From Paracoccus nototheniae (GTDB lineage Bacteria; Pseudomonadota; Alphaproteobacteria; Rhodobacterales; Rhodobacteraceae): a stretch of 64,000 nucleotides of DNA. The DNA is taken from NCBI RefSeq assembly GCF_004335005.1, contig NZ_RQRT01000004.1:62001-126000 (forward strand). The letters run 5' to 3'. How positions within the stretch are numbered: the stretch's first letter is position 1; the number at the start of each line of letters is the position of its first letter. Below are positions 56,103 to 63,188 of this stretch, piece after piece. Below the pieces are notes generated by a model. The model was given only the letters and a program-made list of their open reading frames with translations. It ran no database searches and was not told the origin of the DNA. Made by a program: the position numbers and the translations under genes.

Positions 56103-58007
56103 TCAGCTTGCCGCCGCGCGGCGTTGCAGGGGTAATTCCGAACCGGTTTGCTTAAGCACGGCCCCTTGTCCTGCAAACAACGGTGTAACCCCGGGGATTC
56201 CCTGCGCATGTCTGCGCAGCAGCGTCTCTATATCCTTGCTGCCTACCGCGCGAGAAAAGGCAAAGCCCTGCCCAAGCTGGCAGCCCATCGCCCAAAGCTG
56301 GCTAGCCTGCACTTCCGTCTCGATGCCCTCGGCGACCACGCGAATGTCCAGGCGGCGCGCGATCTCGATGAGGCCCTCAACGATCACCATGCTGGCGTCA
56401 TCTGGCCATAGCCGGGCAACGAACGCCTGGTCGATCTTGATGATGTCGACCGGCACGTTCAGCAAATGTGTGAGCGATGCGTAGCCGGTTCCGAAATCGT
56501 CGAGCGCGACGAGCACGCCGGCTGCGCGCAGGGACTCGATCTCCTTCGCGACAACACGGTCACGTCGCCCAAAATACACGTCTTCGCTCACCTCAAGGAT
56601 GATGTGGTTCAGCGAGACACCGGCGCGCCCGAACGCGGCCTGAAGCTTTCTCGCCACGCTGCCCGTGTAGAAATCGGCCATCGAAACATTGATACCGACA
56701 TGCTGGACCGGAATTTCACCATCCAGCCAACGGCGGATATCTCCGGCAACGGCGGCCAGCATCCGTTCTGTCAGTTCTGCGGCGACATGGGCGTCTGTCG
56801 TCGCCTCATAGAAGTCGCTAGCGGTAATTAGTTCACCTTCGACCGTGCGCATTCTGCAAAGCGCCTCGAGACCGATGATCTCGCCGGTGTCCAAGCGCAC
56901 CACGGGCTGGTAGTGCGCCTCGATACGATCGTCCTTAAGCGCCTCGGCAACATCTCGAATGGCATCCCGCCTCCGCGTGATGCGACTACCGATGCCCGGC
57001 CAATAGCGGACGAAGCCGCCGCGTCCGGTCTCCTTGGCGTGGTAAAGCGCAAAATCGGCGGCTTCGCTCACGGCCATTGCCGTCGCTTCAGCCTTCGCGA
57101 GCACAGCTCCCCCGATCGTCGCGCGCGGCACCACCATATGGCCAGCGCACGGCGCCGGCAACTCGAGCGCCGCGAAAATGCGTGCTGCGGCCGCGTCGAG
57201 ATCGCTAAGCACGTCCGGCGCCTGCATGACGACGGCGAATTCATCGCCGCCAAGCCGGAACGTGATGTCCGGCGCCATTACGCGCGCGATGCGGCTCGCT
57301 GCGGTCCGGATCAGCGCATCGCCAGCGAGGTGGCCGAACGTGTCGTTCACGACCTTCAGATTGTCCAGATCGAGGATGAACAGCCCCCACGAACCGACAT
57401 CGTCGCAGGGAATGTTCGCCATCGCCGCCTCGAAGGCCGACCGGTTTGGCAGGCCAGTCAAGGCGTCGATATTCGCCCGCCGCTCCCGGGCCGCAATCCG
57501 TTCGTTGCGACGAAGTGCGATTGTGCAGAGGTCCACGCAGGCCTCGGCCAACGCCCGTTCCGTGCTGTCGGGCACGTGCGCGTCACGGTGATAGAGCCCC
57601 AGAACAGCGACCGCATTGCCTTCGTCATTCACGATCGGCATGGACCAACAGGCTGTCACGCCGAGACCATCGAGACGCGATGCAAACTTCGCACAGCGCG
57701 GGTCGATGGCCATGTCCTCGATCACCACGGTCTGCCGAAGATACGCAGCAGTTCCACAGGCGCCGACTTCGGGGCCGATGACCATGCCGTCGAGCGCGGC
57801 GGAATAGTCGTCTGGAAGACTGGGAGCCGCCAAGGGATGAAGCAGGCCTGCTCGGTCGACGGTTAAGATCGAACAGACGGTGCCGGGAAGTTGGGTTTCG
57901 ACGAGTTCGCAGATCCGCCGCGCCGTATCCGTCAGCGGTTCGCCGTTTGCTATCATCCGGAGTATTTCATTCTGGATGCGCAGCAAAGAAGATCCGCCTG
58001 ACAACAT
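56103..58007 (-). CDS. GAF-GGDEF-EAL cyclic-di-GMP enzyme
   Basis: The 634-residue protein has an N-terminal GAF domain (about 20-165, with GACGTAAYLRQTVVIEDMAIDPRC), a diguanylate cyclase domain with intact RLGGDEFAVV (GGDEF at 253-257), and a phosphodiesterase domain with EALCR (EAL at 381-383), DDFGTGYASL and VAEGIET. The inhibitory RxxD site expected just before GGDEF reads MAPD, so product inhibition is probably lost. Both active sites look complete. It makes or degrades cyclic di-GMP in response to a GAF signal; location on a mobile element suggests it modulates host lifestyle. Confidence 0.92.
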   Translation of the reverse strand: MLSGGSSLLRIQNEILRMIANGEPLTDTARRICELVETQLPGTVCSILTVDRAGLLHPLAAPSLPDDYSAALDGMVIGPEVGACGTAAYLRQTVVIEDMAIDPRCAKFASRLDGLGVTACWSMPIVNDEGNAVAVLGLYHRDAHVPDSTERALAEACVDLCTIALRRNERIAARERRANIDALTGLPNRSAFEAAMANIPCDDVGSWGLFILDLDNLKVVNDTFGHLAGDALIRTAASRIARVMAPDITFRLGGDEFAVVMQAPDVLSDLDAAAARIFAALELPAPCAGHMVVPRATIGGAVLAKAEATAMAVSEAADFALYHAKETGRGGFVRYWPGIGSRITRRRDAIRDVAEALKDDRIEAHYQPVVRLDTGEIIGLEALCRMRTVEGELITASDFYEATTDAHVAAELTERMLAAVAGDIRRWLDGEIPVQHVGINVSMADFYTGSVARKLQAAFGRAGVSLNHIILEVSEDVYFGRRDRVVAKEIESLRAAGVLVALDDFGTGYASLTHLLNVPVDIIKIDQAFVARLWPDDASMVIVEGLIEIARRLDIRVVAEGIETEVQASQLWAMGCQLGQGFAFSRAVGSKDIETLLRRHAQGIPGVTPLFAGQGAVLKQTGSELPLQRRAAAS

Positions 58008-58097
58008 ACTTGACGAGAGGTGCGACTATAATAGCCGTGCCCGGTAAATGGCGGCGTAATTGATATACTAAAATTCGAGTTAAACTTCGCTTTGATG

Positions 58098-58165
58098 AGG
58101 GGAAAGCCTTCCCCTGCGGCCGAGCCTAGCGTCTCGTCCGACCCCTTCTGCGGGGAGACCCCGCA
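58098..58165 (+). other. Two perfect hairpins in the leader of the DUF932 gene
   Basis: AGGGGAA (58098-58104) pairs with TTCCCCT (58109-58115) over a 4-base loop, and TGCGGGG (58149-58155) pairs with CCCCGCA (58159-58165) over a 3-base loop. Neither is followed by a T-run. With the third hairpin at 58206-58245 they make a long structured 5' region between 58008 and 58260, suggesting RNA-level regulation. Confidence 0.4.
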
Positions 58166-58205
58166 ACGCCCCCCCCGAGAGTGAGAGTGCGGAGGGATTT
58201 TCCGT

Positions 58206-58245
58206 GACGGGTTGAGGGCTGGAGAAGAGGTCTCCGGCGCCCGTC
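58206..58245 (+). promoter_or_regulatory. Conserved two-part leader hairpin, copy 1
   Basis: The outer stem is GACGGG (58206-58211) with CCCGTC (58240-58245). The inner stem is CTGGAGA (58219-58225) with TCTCCGG (58231-58237). TTGAGGG on the left and CG on the right form an internal loop. A second copy with the same layout and compensatory changes precedes the ParB-like gene (59574-59613). It ends 15 bases before the start codon. Confidence 0.6.
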
Positions 58246-58260
58246 ATGGAGATTGGTCCC

Positions 58261-59457
58261 ATGACCCAGGTTTCAGTTCTCGACGCGCGCCGCGACACCA
58301 GCGGCGGCTACAAGGTTGATGTCGGCCGCGGCGAGCGGATCGGCCGCGTTTCGTCCGAATGGTTTTCGCGCCCGGCCGACGAGCGCTACCTTTCTCTATC
58401 CGAGTTGGCTCGGGCTGTTCGCGACCGTGCCGACCACAGCCGGACGCGCGTGGTGGAAAGCGCGCTCATCCATGTGGAGGCGAACCGCAGCGACCCGGAG
58501 CGGTTGGCGCTCATCCTGCCAGGCACGGATACGCCCATCGCCCCAACCCATTGGAGCTTCGGCCAACTGGCCAGCCTGGTCGGCGCGCCGGCCGCCTATC
58601 TACGCCAACTCCCAGCACCGCTCGCCGCGATCAATCTGCAATATGGCCTGACGTCCAAACGGGCCGAGCAGATCAAAACGCTCGAAACCGATAACGGCCG
58701 CATCGAGCTGCGCGCCGTCACCGGCCCGGACTATGGCCGTATCTTCGACTACGAGCTGGTCGAGGCCGTGCAGCGCATTGCCGGCAACGGCACGGGCGAC
58801 ACACGCTGGAAAGTGCCCGGCGTGCTGGACTGGTCGACCGGCATTTACAATCCGCGCGTCGACATTACCAACGATACGACAACGCTTTACGCCTCGGACC
58901 GCGACGTCTTCCTGTTCCTGGTCGATGATCTGAACCCGATCGAGGCCGGCCGTCTGCCGGATGGCTCGCCCGACCTCTACTTCCGGGGCTTCTACTGCTG
59001 GAACTCGGAGGTCGGCGCCAAGACGCTCGGCATGGCGAGCTTCTATCTGCGCGCGGTTTGCCAGAACCGGAATCTTTGGGGCGTGGAGGATTTCGAGGAG
59101 ATCACCATCCGCCACTCCAAATATGCCGCCAACCGCTTTGCCCATGAGGCCGCACCGGCACTGGCGAACTTCGCCAATTCCTCAGCCCTGCCTTTCGTCA
59201 ACGGCATTAAGATGGCCCGCGAGCGGATCGTGGCGCGCACCGATGAGGATCGTACCGACTTCCTGCGCCGCCGCGGCTTCTCGAAGGCCGAGACCAGCAA
59301 GATCATCGACACGGTGCTCGCCGAGGAAGGTCGCCCGCCCGAGAGTATCTTCGATTTCGTGCAGGGCATCACCGCCGTCGCGCGCGACAAGCCGCACCAG
59401 GACGCTCGCCTCGACATGGAGGGCAAGGCGAAGAAGCTGCTCGATCGAGCCGCCTGA
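58261..59457 (+). CDS. DUF932 family protein
   Basis: The 398-residue protein has motifs typical of plasmid- and ICE-borne DUF932 proteins: HWSFGQLASLVGAPAAYLRQLPAPLA, RAVTGPDYGRIFDYELVEAV, FLVDDLNPIEAG and FRGFYCWNSEVGAKTLGMASFYLRAVCQNR. The function is unknown, though such proteins are common in mobile-element backbones. I chose ATG 58261, which has GGAG nine bases upstream; ATG 58246 abuts the leader hairpin and lacks a site. It precedes a ParB-like gene in the same direction. Confidence 0.85.
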   Translation: MTQVSVLDARRDTSGGYKVDVGRGERIGRVSSEWFSRPADERYLSLSELARAVRDRADHSRTRVVESALIHVEANRSDPERLALILPGTDTPIAPTHWSFGQLASLVGAPAAYLRQLPAPLAAINLQYGLTSKRAEQIKTLETDNGRIELRAVTGPDYGRIFDYELVEAVQRIAGNGTGDTRWKVPGVLDWSTGIYNPRVDITNDTTTLYASDRDVFLFLVDDLNPIEAGRLPDGSPDLYFRGFYCWNSEVGAKTLGMASFYLRAVCQNRNLWGVEDFEEITIRHSKYAANRFAHEAAPALANFANSSALPFVNGIKMARERIVARTDEDRTDFLRRRGFSKAETSKIIDTVLAEEGRPPESIFDFVQGITAVARDKPHQDARLDMEGKAKKLLDRAA

Positions 59458-59462
59458 CCTCA

Positions 59463-59502
59463 GCAAAGCCGGAAATGCGGTTTTCCGTGTTTCCGGCTTT
59501 GC
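59463..59502 (+). terminator. Long perfect hairpin after DUF932 gene; palindromic repeat copy A
   Basis: GCAAAGCCGGAAA (59463-59475) and TTTCCGGCTTTGC (59490-59502) are perfect 13-base arms around a 14-base loop. It lies 6 bases after the stop, so it likely ends or stabilises the transcript, although the T-run is inside the arm. A related palindrome sharing 25 of 33 aligned bases lies inside the coding sequence at 63438-63470. Confidence 0.55.
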
Positions 59503-59573
59503 GCTTCCGCGTGTCCCAATTCCGTTGCCTGGCGCTGCCCCCTTTAGAGGAAGAGGGCGGCGCTTCGCTTCGT

Positions 59574-59613
59574 GACGGGTTTAGGGCTGAGAGAGAGTCT
59601 CTCGGCGCCCGTC
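59574..59613 (+). promoter_or_regulatory. Conserved two-part leader hairpin, copy 2
   Basis: The outer stem is GACGGG (59574-59579) with CCCGTC (59608-59613). The inner stem is CTGAGAGA (59587-59594) with TCTCTCGG (59598-59605) over a 3-base loop. TTTAGGG and CG form the internal loop. Compared with copy 1 (58206-58245), the outer stem and internal loop are nearly identical while the inner stem differs on both sides yet still pairs, which supports an RNA function. It ends 15 bases before the ParB-like start, as in copy 1. Confidence 0.6.
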
Positions 59614-59628
59614 GCGGAGACTACCCCG

Positions 59629-61752
59629 ATGGCTACTGCCGTTCAGAAGATCACCCTGTCGTCCTCGCGCGACATCCCTTTCAACAAGCTGGTTCTGTCC
59701 CAGTCCAACGTCCGGCGCGTGAAGGCCGGCGTCTCGATCGAGGAACTGGCCGCCTCGATCGCCCGTCGCGGCCTGATCCAGAGCCTCAGCGTCCAGCCCG
59801 TCGTTGACGCCGAGGGCGTCGAGACCGGCATGTTCGAGGTCCCCGCCGGTGGCCGGCGCTTCCGCGCCCTCGAACTTCTAGTGAAGCAGAAGCGCCTCGC
59901 CAAGATCGCGCCCGTGCCCTGCGTGGTGCGGAACCGCGACAGTGAGATCCTCGCCGAGGAAGTCTCGCTGGCGGAGAATATCGAGCGCGCTCCGCTTCAT
60001 CCGCTCGATCAGTATCGCGCCTTTCAGGACATGCGCGGCAAGGGCATGACCGAGGAGGAAATCGCCGCTGCGTTCTTCGTGCCGGTGAATGTGGTGAAAC
60101 AGCGGCTGCGCCTTGCGTCGGTCTCGCAAACGCTCCTCGACGTCTATGCCGAGGATGGCATGACGCTGGAGCAGCTCATGGCGTTCACGGTCTCCGAAGA
60201 CCATGCGCGCCAGCAGCAGGTCTGGGACGCGATCAAGGACGCTTGGTCCAAGGAGCCCTATCAGATCCGGCGTATGCTGACCGAGACGACGGTGCGCGCT
60301 TCCGACAAGCGTGCCGTCTTCGTCGGCATCGAGGCCTATGAGGCGGCGGGCGGCATCGTCATGCGCGACCTGTTCCAGTCCGACGATGGCGGCTGGTTGC
60401 AGGACGTAGGCCTTCTCGACCGCCTCGTTGGCGACAAGCTGAAGGCCGAAGCCGAGACGATCGCCGCCGAAGGCTGGAAGTGGATCGAGGTGGCCGTGAG
60501 CTTCCCGTATGACGCGGCACGCGGCCTGCAGGAGATCACCGGCACGGCGCTGGACCTCTCGGCCGAAGAGCAGGCGACCATCGACGCGTTGAATGCCGAG
60601 ATGGCGAAGCTGGAAGCCGAGTATCAGGACGCCGACGAGCTGCCGGACGAGGTTGATCAGCGCCTCGGCGAGATCGAGGCCGCGCTTGCGAGCTTCGAGG
60701 ATCGTCCGGTCCACTACGAGCCGGCCGATATCGCCATCGCCGGCGTGTTCGTCAGCATCGACGCCGACGGCACGCTCACGGCCGATCGCGGCTTTGTGCG
60801 CCCCGAGGACGTTCCGGTCGTTCCGGTCGACGGCGAAGGTGACACCGGGTCGGAGACCGATAGCGCATCGCGCGAACCCACCGGCCAGACGGTGCAGCGC
60901 GCCGTCATCACCATCGGCGGGCAGCCCACCGAGCCGGAAGATGACGACGAAGACGACGCCATCAAGCCTCTGCCCGAACGCCTGCTCATCGAGCTGACCG
61001 CCTACCGCACGCTCGCACTACGTGATGCCGTCGCGAACAACCCGCACGTCGCCATGACGGCGCTACTGCACAAGCTCGTCTCGGACCGGTTCATGACCCG
61101 CATGTATAACGGCGCCATGGAAGCGGGGGTGAAGCACATCTACTTCCCCGTTCAGGACGAAGAACTGAAGGACAGCCCCTCGGTGCGGGCGGTGCAGGAG
61201 CGGCACGACGCCTGGGCCGCCGACATCCCGAAAGACGACGACGCACTTTGGGATTGGCTGGCGGGCCTCGACGACACCAGTCGCATGGCGCTGCTGGCGC
61301 ACTGCATCAGCTACGGCGTCAACGCGCTCTACGAGCGGCCTAACCCGCACAGCTCCAGCGGCGTGTCCCAGCATACGCTCGATATGCGGCTGGCCCAGGC
61401 TGACCGCCTGACGCGCGCGACCGGTCTCGACATGGTGGAGGCTGGCTGGCGTCCGACGTTTGGCAACTACCTCAATCGCGTGACCAAGCCGCGTATCCTC
61501 GAAGCCGTCCGCGAGGCGAAGGGCGAACAGGCCGCCCAGCTCATCGACCATCTGAAGAAAGGCGATATGGCCAAGGAGGCCGAACGGCTGCTGGCCGACT
61601 GCGGCTGGCTGCCCGAACCGCTGCGCCTCGCCGATGTCGCCGATCAGCCTGATGCCGGTGACGCCGAGGCTCTGCCGGACTTCCTCGCCGGTGACGATGA
61701 CGAGGCGGTCGAGACCGACGAGGACGCGTCCGACCTCATCGCTGCCGAATAG
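59629..61752 (+). CDS. ParB/RepB/Spo0J-like nuclease-domain protein
   Basis: The 707-residue protein begins with a ParB N-terminal domain: FNKLVLSQSNVRRVKAG, IEELAASIARRGLIQSL, the AGGRRFRAL motif, and AENIERAPLHPLDQY, followed by an HTH region (MTEEEIAAAFFVPVNVVKQRLRLA). The long C-terminal extension is acidic and contains EDDDEDDA, unlike partition ParB (about 300 residues), so it is the large ParB-like type seen on plasmids and ICEs. It may bind DNA or act as a CTPase/nuclease. The start at 59629 is chosen because the domain begins there and GGAG precedes it. Confidence 0.85.
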   Translation: MATAVQKITLSSSRDIPFNKLVLSQSNVRRVKAGVSIEELAASIARRGLIQSLSVQPVVDAEGVETGMFEVPAGGRRFRALELLVKQKRLAKIAPVPCVVRNRDSEILAEEVSLAENIERAPLHPLDQYRAFQDMRGKGMTEEEIAAAFFVPVNVVKQRLRLASVSQTLLDVYAEDGMTLEQLMAFTVSEDHARQQQVWDAIKDAWSKEPYQIRRMLTETTVRASDKRAVFVGIEAYEAAGGIVMRDLFQSDDGGWLQDVGLLDRLVGDKLKAEAETIAAEGWKWIEVAVSFPYDAARGLQEITGTALDLSAEEQATIDALNAEMAKLEAEYQDADELPDEVDQRLGEIEAALASFEDRPVHYEPADIAIAGVFVSIDADGTLTADRGFVRPEDVPVVPVDGEGDTGSETDSASREPTGQTVQRAVITIGGQPTEPEDDDEDDAIKPLPERLLIELTAYRTLALRDAVANNPHVAMTALLHKLVSDRFMTRMYNGAMEAGVKHIYFPVQDEELKDSPSVRAVQERHDAWAADIPKDDDALWDWLAGLDDTSRMALLAHCISYGVNALYERPNPHSSSGVSQHTLDMRLAQADRLTRATGLDMVEAGWRPTFGNYLNRVTKPRILEAVREAKGEQAAQLIDHLKKGDMAKEAERLLADCGWLPEPLRLADVADQPDAGDAEALPDFLAGDDDEAVETDEDASDLIAAE

Positions 61753-61759
61753 GCCCGTT

Positions 61760-61793
61760 GGCGGGGAGCGACGCCGATCGCTCCCCGCCTTTT
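61760..61793 (+). terminator. Intrinsic terminator after the ParB-like gene
   Basis: GGCGGGGAGCGA (61760-61771) and TCGCTCCCCGCC (61778-61789) are perfect 12-base arms over a 6-base loop, followed by TTTT (61790-61793). This is a strong rho-independent terminator. Confidence 0.8.
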
Positions 61794-61809
61794 CTCAAGG
61801 AATCCTCCG

Positions 61810-62031
61810 ATGGACACACCCGACACCGACGCGCCGCGCCGCGTCGTCTTCCAATATCTCGTTCCCGTTCACGTCGAGGTCGAAGACGGCCTCGTCGCCC
61901 AAGTGACGGTGATCGACGAAACGCTCGTGCGCGACCCCACCGTCGTCGAGGGCGACGCCAGCTATCTCGACGAGGCGTTGCGCGCCTCCGACGACGGCCA
62001 GCCATGGCCGTCCTGGCAGTTCGGCTACTGA
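61810..62031 (+). CDS. Small conserved-type protein of the element backbone
   Basis: The 73-residue acidic protein (MDTPDTDAPRRVVFQYLVPV, ending WPSWQFGY) has no recognised domain, but its strand-rich VVFQYLVPVHVEVEDG start suggests a small folded protein. AGGAA lies about 9 bases before the ATG. It is framed by intrinsic terminators on both sides, so it is expressed either by read-through or from its own promoter, which I cannot see in the short gap. Function unknown. Confidence 0.65.
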   Translation: MDTPDTDAPRRVVFQYLVPVHVEVEDGLVAQVTVIDETLVRDPTVVEGDASYLDEALRASDDGQPWPSWQFGY

Positions 62032-62058
62032 GCCGAACCCACACCATCATTCCACCTC

Positions 62059-62090
62059 GAGCCCGGCCCCGCGCCGGGCTCTTTTTGTTT
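62059..62090 (+). terminator. Intrinsic terminator
   Basis: GAGCCCGGC (62059-62067) pairs perfectly with GCCGGGCTC (62073-62081) over a 5-base loop, followed by TTTTTGTTT (62082-62090), a textbook rho-independent terminator. Confidence 0.85.
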
Positions 62091-62102
62091 CAGGAGACCG
62101 CC

Positions 62103-62516
62103 ATGGCGGAGTATTTCACACGCTTCTCTTGCCTGCTGGACGTGGGCACGGTCGAGAACGCCGCGCGCGCGCTCGACATCTACAATGACCTAATGGTGCA
62201 GAACGCCACAGAAGACCCTCCGGCCGAGCCGTTCCTGCTTTCGATCGAACCGGAACATGGCCCCACGCGCCTGTGGATGCGTGATCCGGGCACCGCCGAC
62301 CCCCAGCTCCTCGTCACCTTCGTGACACGCTGCGCCGAGACCTTTGGCCTCGCCGGACGCTGGGGCTTCCAATGGGCCGGCGTCGCCTCCGAGCCGCACA
62401 TCGACGGTTTCTCCGGCGGCGCCCATGTCCTCGACCTGACGACCGGGCAGACCGTCGCATGGATGAGCAGCGGCCGCTGGCTTGCCGATCGCCTCGCTGC
62501 GGGAGGTGCGTCATGA
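62103..62516 (+). CDS. Hypothetical protein of the element backbone
   Basis: The 137-residue protein begins MAEYFTRFSCLLDVGTVENA and contains EPEHGPTRLWMRDPGTADPQ, FGLAGRWGFQWAGVASEP and GGAHVLDLTTGQTVAWM. It is cytosolic, acidic and unassigned, of a type I associate with plasmid/ICE backbones next to DUF932 and ParB-like genes. GGAG precedes the ATG by 7 bases. Its stop overlaps a short reading frame (ATGA). Confidence 0.7.
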   Translation: MAEYFTRFSCLLDVGTVENAARALDIYNDLMVQNATEDPPAEPFLLSIEPEHGPTRLWMRDPGTADPQLLVTFVTRCAETFGLAGRWGFQWAGVASEPHIDGFSGGAHVLDLTTGQTVAWMSSGRWLADRLAAGGAS

Positions 62517-62584
62517 GCATCCCGGACCATGCGCGTGACGAGGCTTACACGCCTCCGAATGGCGGTCCCGGCATCACAGATTGA
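62513..62584 (+). CDS. Very short reading frame coupled to the preceding gene
   Basis: A 23-residue frame (MSIPDHARDEAYTPPNGGPG then ITD) starts at an ATG overlapping the previous stop (ATGA). It could be a small protein or the remnant of a longer gene cut before the convergent gene at 62589. The overlap is the only positive evidence. Confidence 0.3.
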   Translation: MSIPDHARDEAYTPPNGGPGITD

Positions 62585-62588
62585 TGCG

Positions 62589-62948
62589 CTACCAGACCGC
62601 CACCTCCCACTGACCGTTCACGCGTGCGAAGCCGATCGGCCGGTTCTGCGGTGTGGCGTTGGCCCTGGTCGTGTCCATCGTGAGCTGCGTCATGCACGTC
62701 ACGCCCGGTCCGACGCCGCCGGGAGAACAATCGCCAAGCTTCAGCGTCGCATTGGCGAGCGAGGTTCCCGTGAAGAGCCGGTGGCGGCGGAGGGCGGCGA
62801 TGGCTTCTTCCTCGCTCGGCTGCGCGACACCGGCGACGGCCGCGGCAGACGCGCCGCCCGGAGAAATCATGGGTCGCGCCACGAACCCCGCGCCGAACCC
62901 CAGCACCAGGCATCCCGCCGCCACCATGCCAATCGCGCTTCCCTTCAT
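62589..62948 (-). CDS. Small secreted or membrane-anchored protein, unknown
   Basis: The 119-residue protein starts with a hydrophobic signal or anchor (MKGSAIGMVAAGCLVLGFGAGFVA). The mature part includes EEEAIAALRRHRLFTG, LGDCSPGGVGPGVTCMTQL with two Cys likely disulfide-bonded, and ends GFARVNGQWEVAVW. GGAG sits directly upstream of the ATG. It is transcribed opposite to its neighbours. A periplasmic protein is likely; the family is not recognised. Confidence 0.6.
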   Translation of the reverse strand: MKGSAIGMVAAGCLVLGFGAGFVARPMISPGGASAAAVAGVAQPSEEEAIAALRRHRLFTGTSLANATLKLGDCSPGGVGPGVTCMTQLTMDTTRANATPQNRPIGFARVNGQWEVAVW

Positions 62949-63113
62949 CTCCGTCTCTCCCTTGACCTCGCTGGTGAAGCGGTCACGCGCCCTCGATTGT
63001 CGAGGCCGCTGCCCGCCATCTGTTGGATGACGAAGTGTAGCGGCGCGCGGCCGACCCCGGAAGACGAAGCGGTCAAAAGGTCATAGCGCGCGCCAGAGCG
63101 AGAGGTTGGCCGG

Positions 63114-63161
63114 GACGGGTTCGAGCCGGTGCGGTCGAGAGAGAGCGCCTGCCGGCTCGTC
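63114..63161 (+). promoter_or_regulatory. Structured leader before the large methyltransferase-like gene (divergent third copy)
   Basis: GACGGG (63114-63119) is followed by CGAGCCGG (63122-63129), which pairs perfectly with CCGGCTCG (63152-63159) around a 22-base loop containing GAGAGAGAG. The opening GACGGGTT and the GAGAGAGAG tract resemble the leaders at 58206 and 59574, but the outer closing stem is only partly kept. Confidence 0.4.
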
Positions 63162-63188
63162 CGTTTCCGCTCTCCCGAGGTGCCCTCC

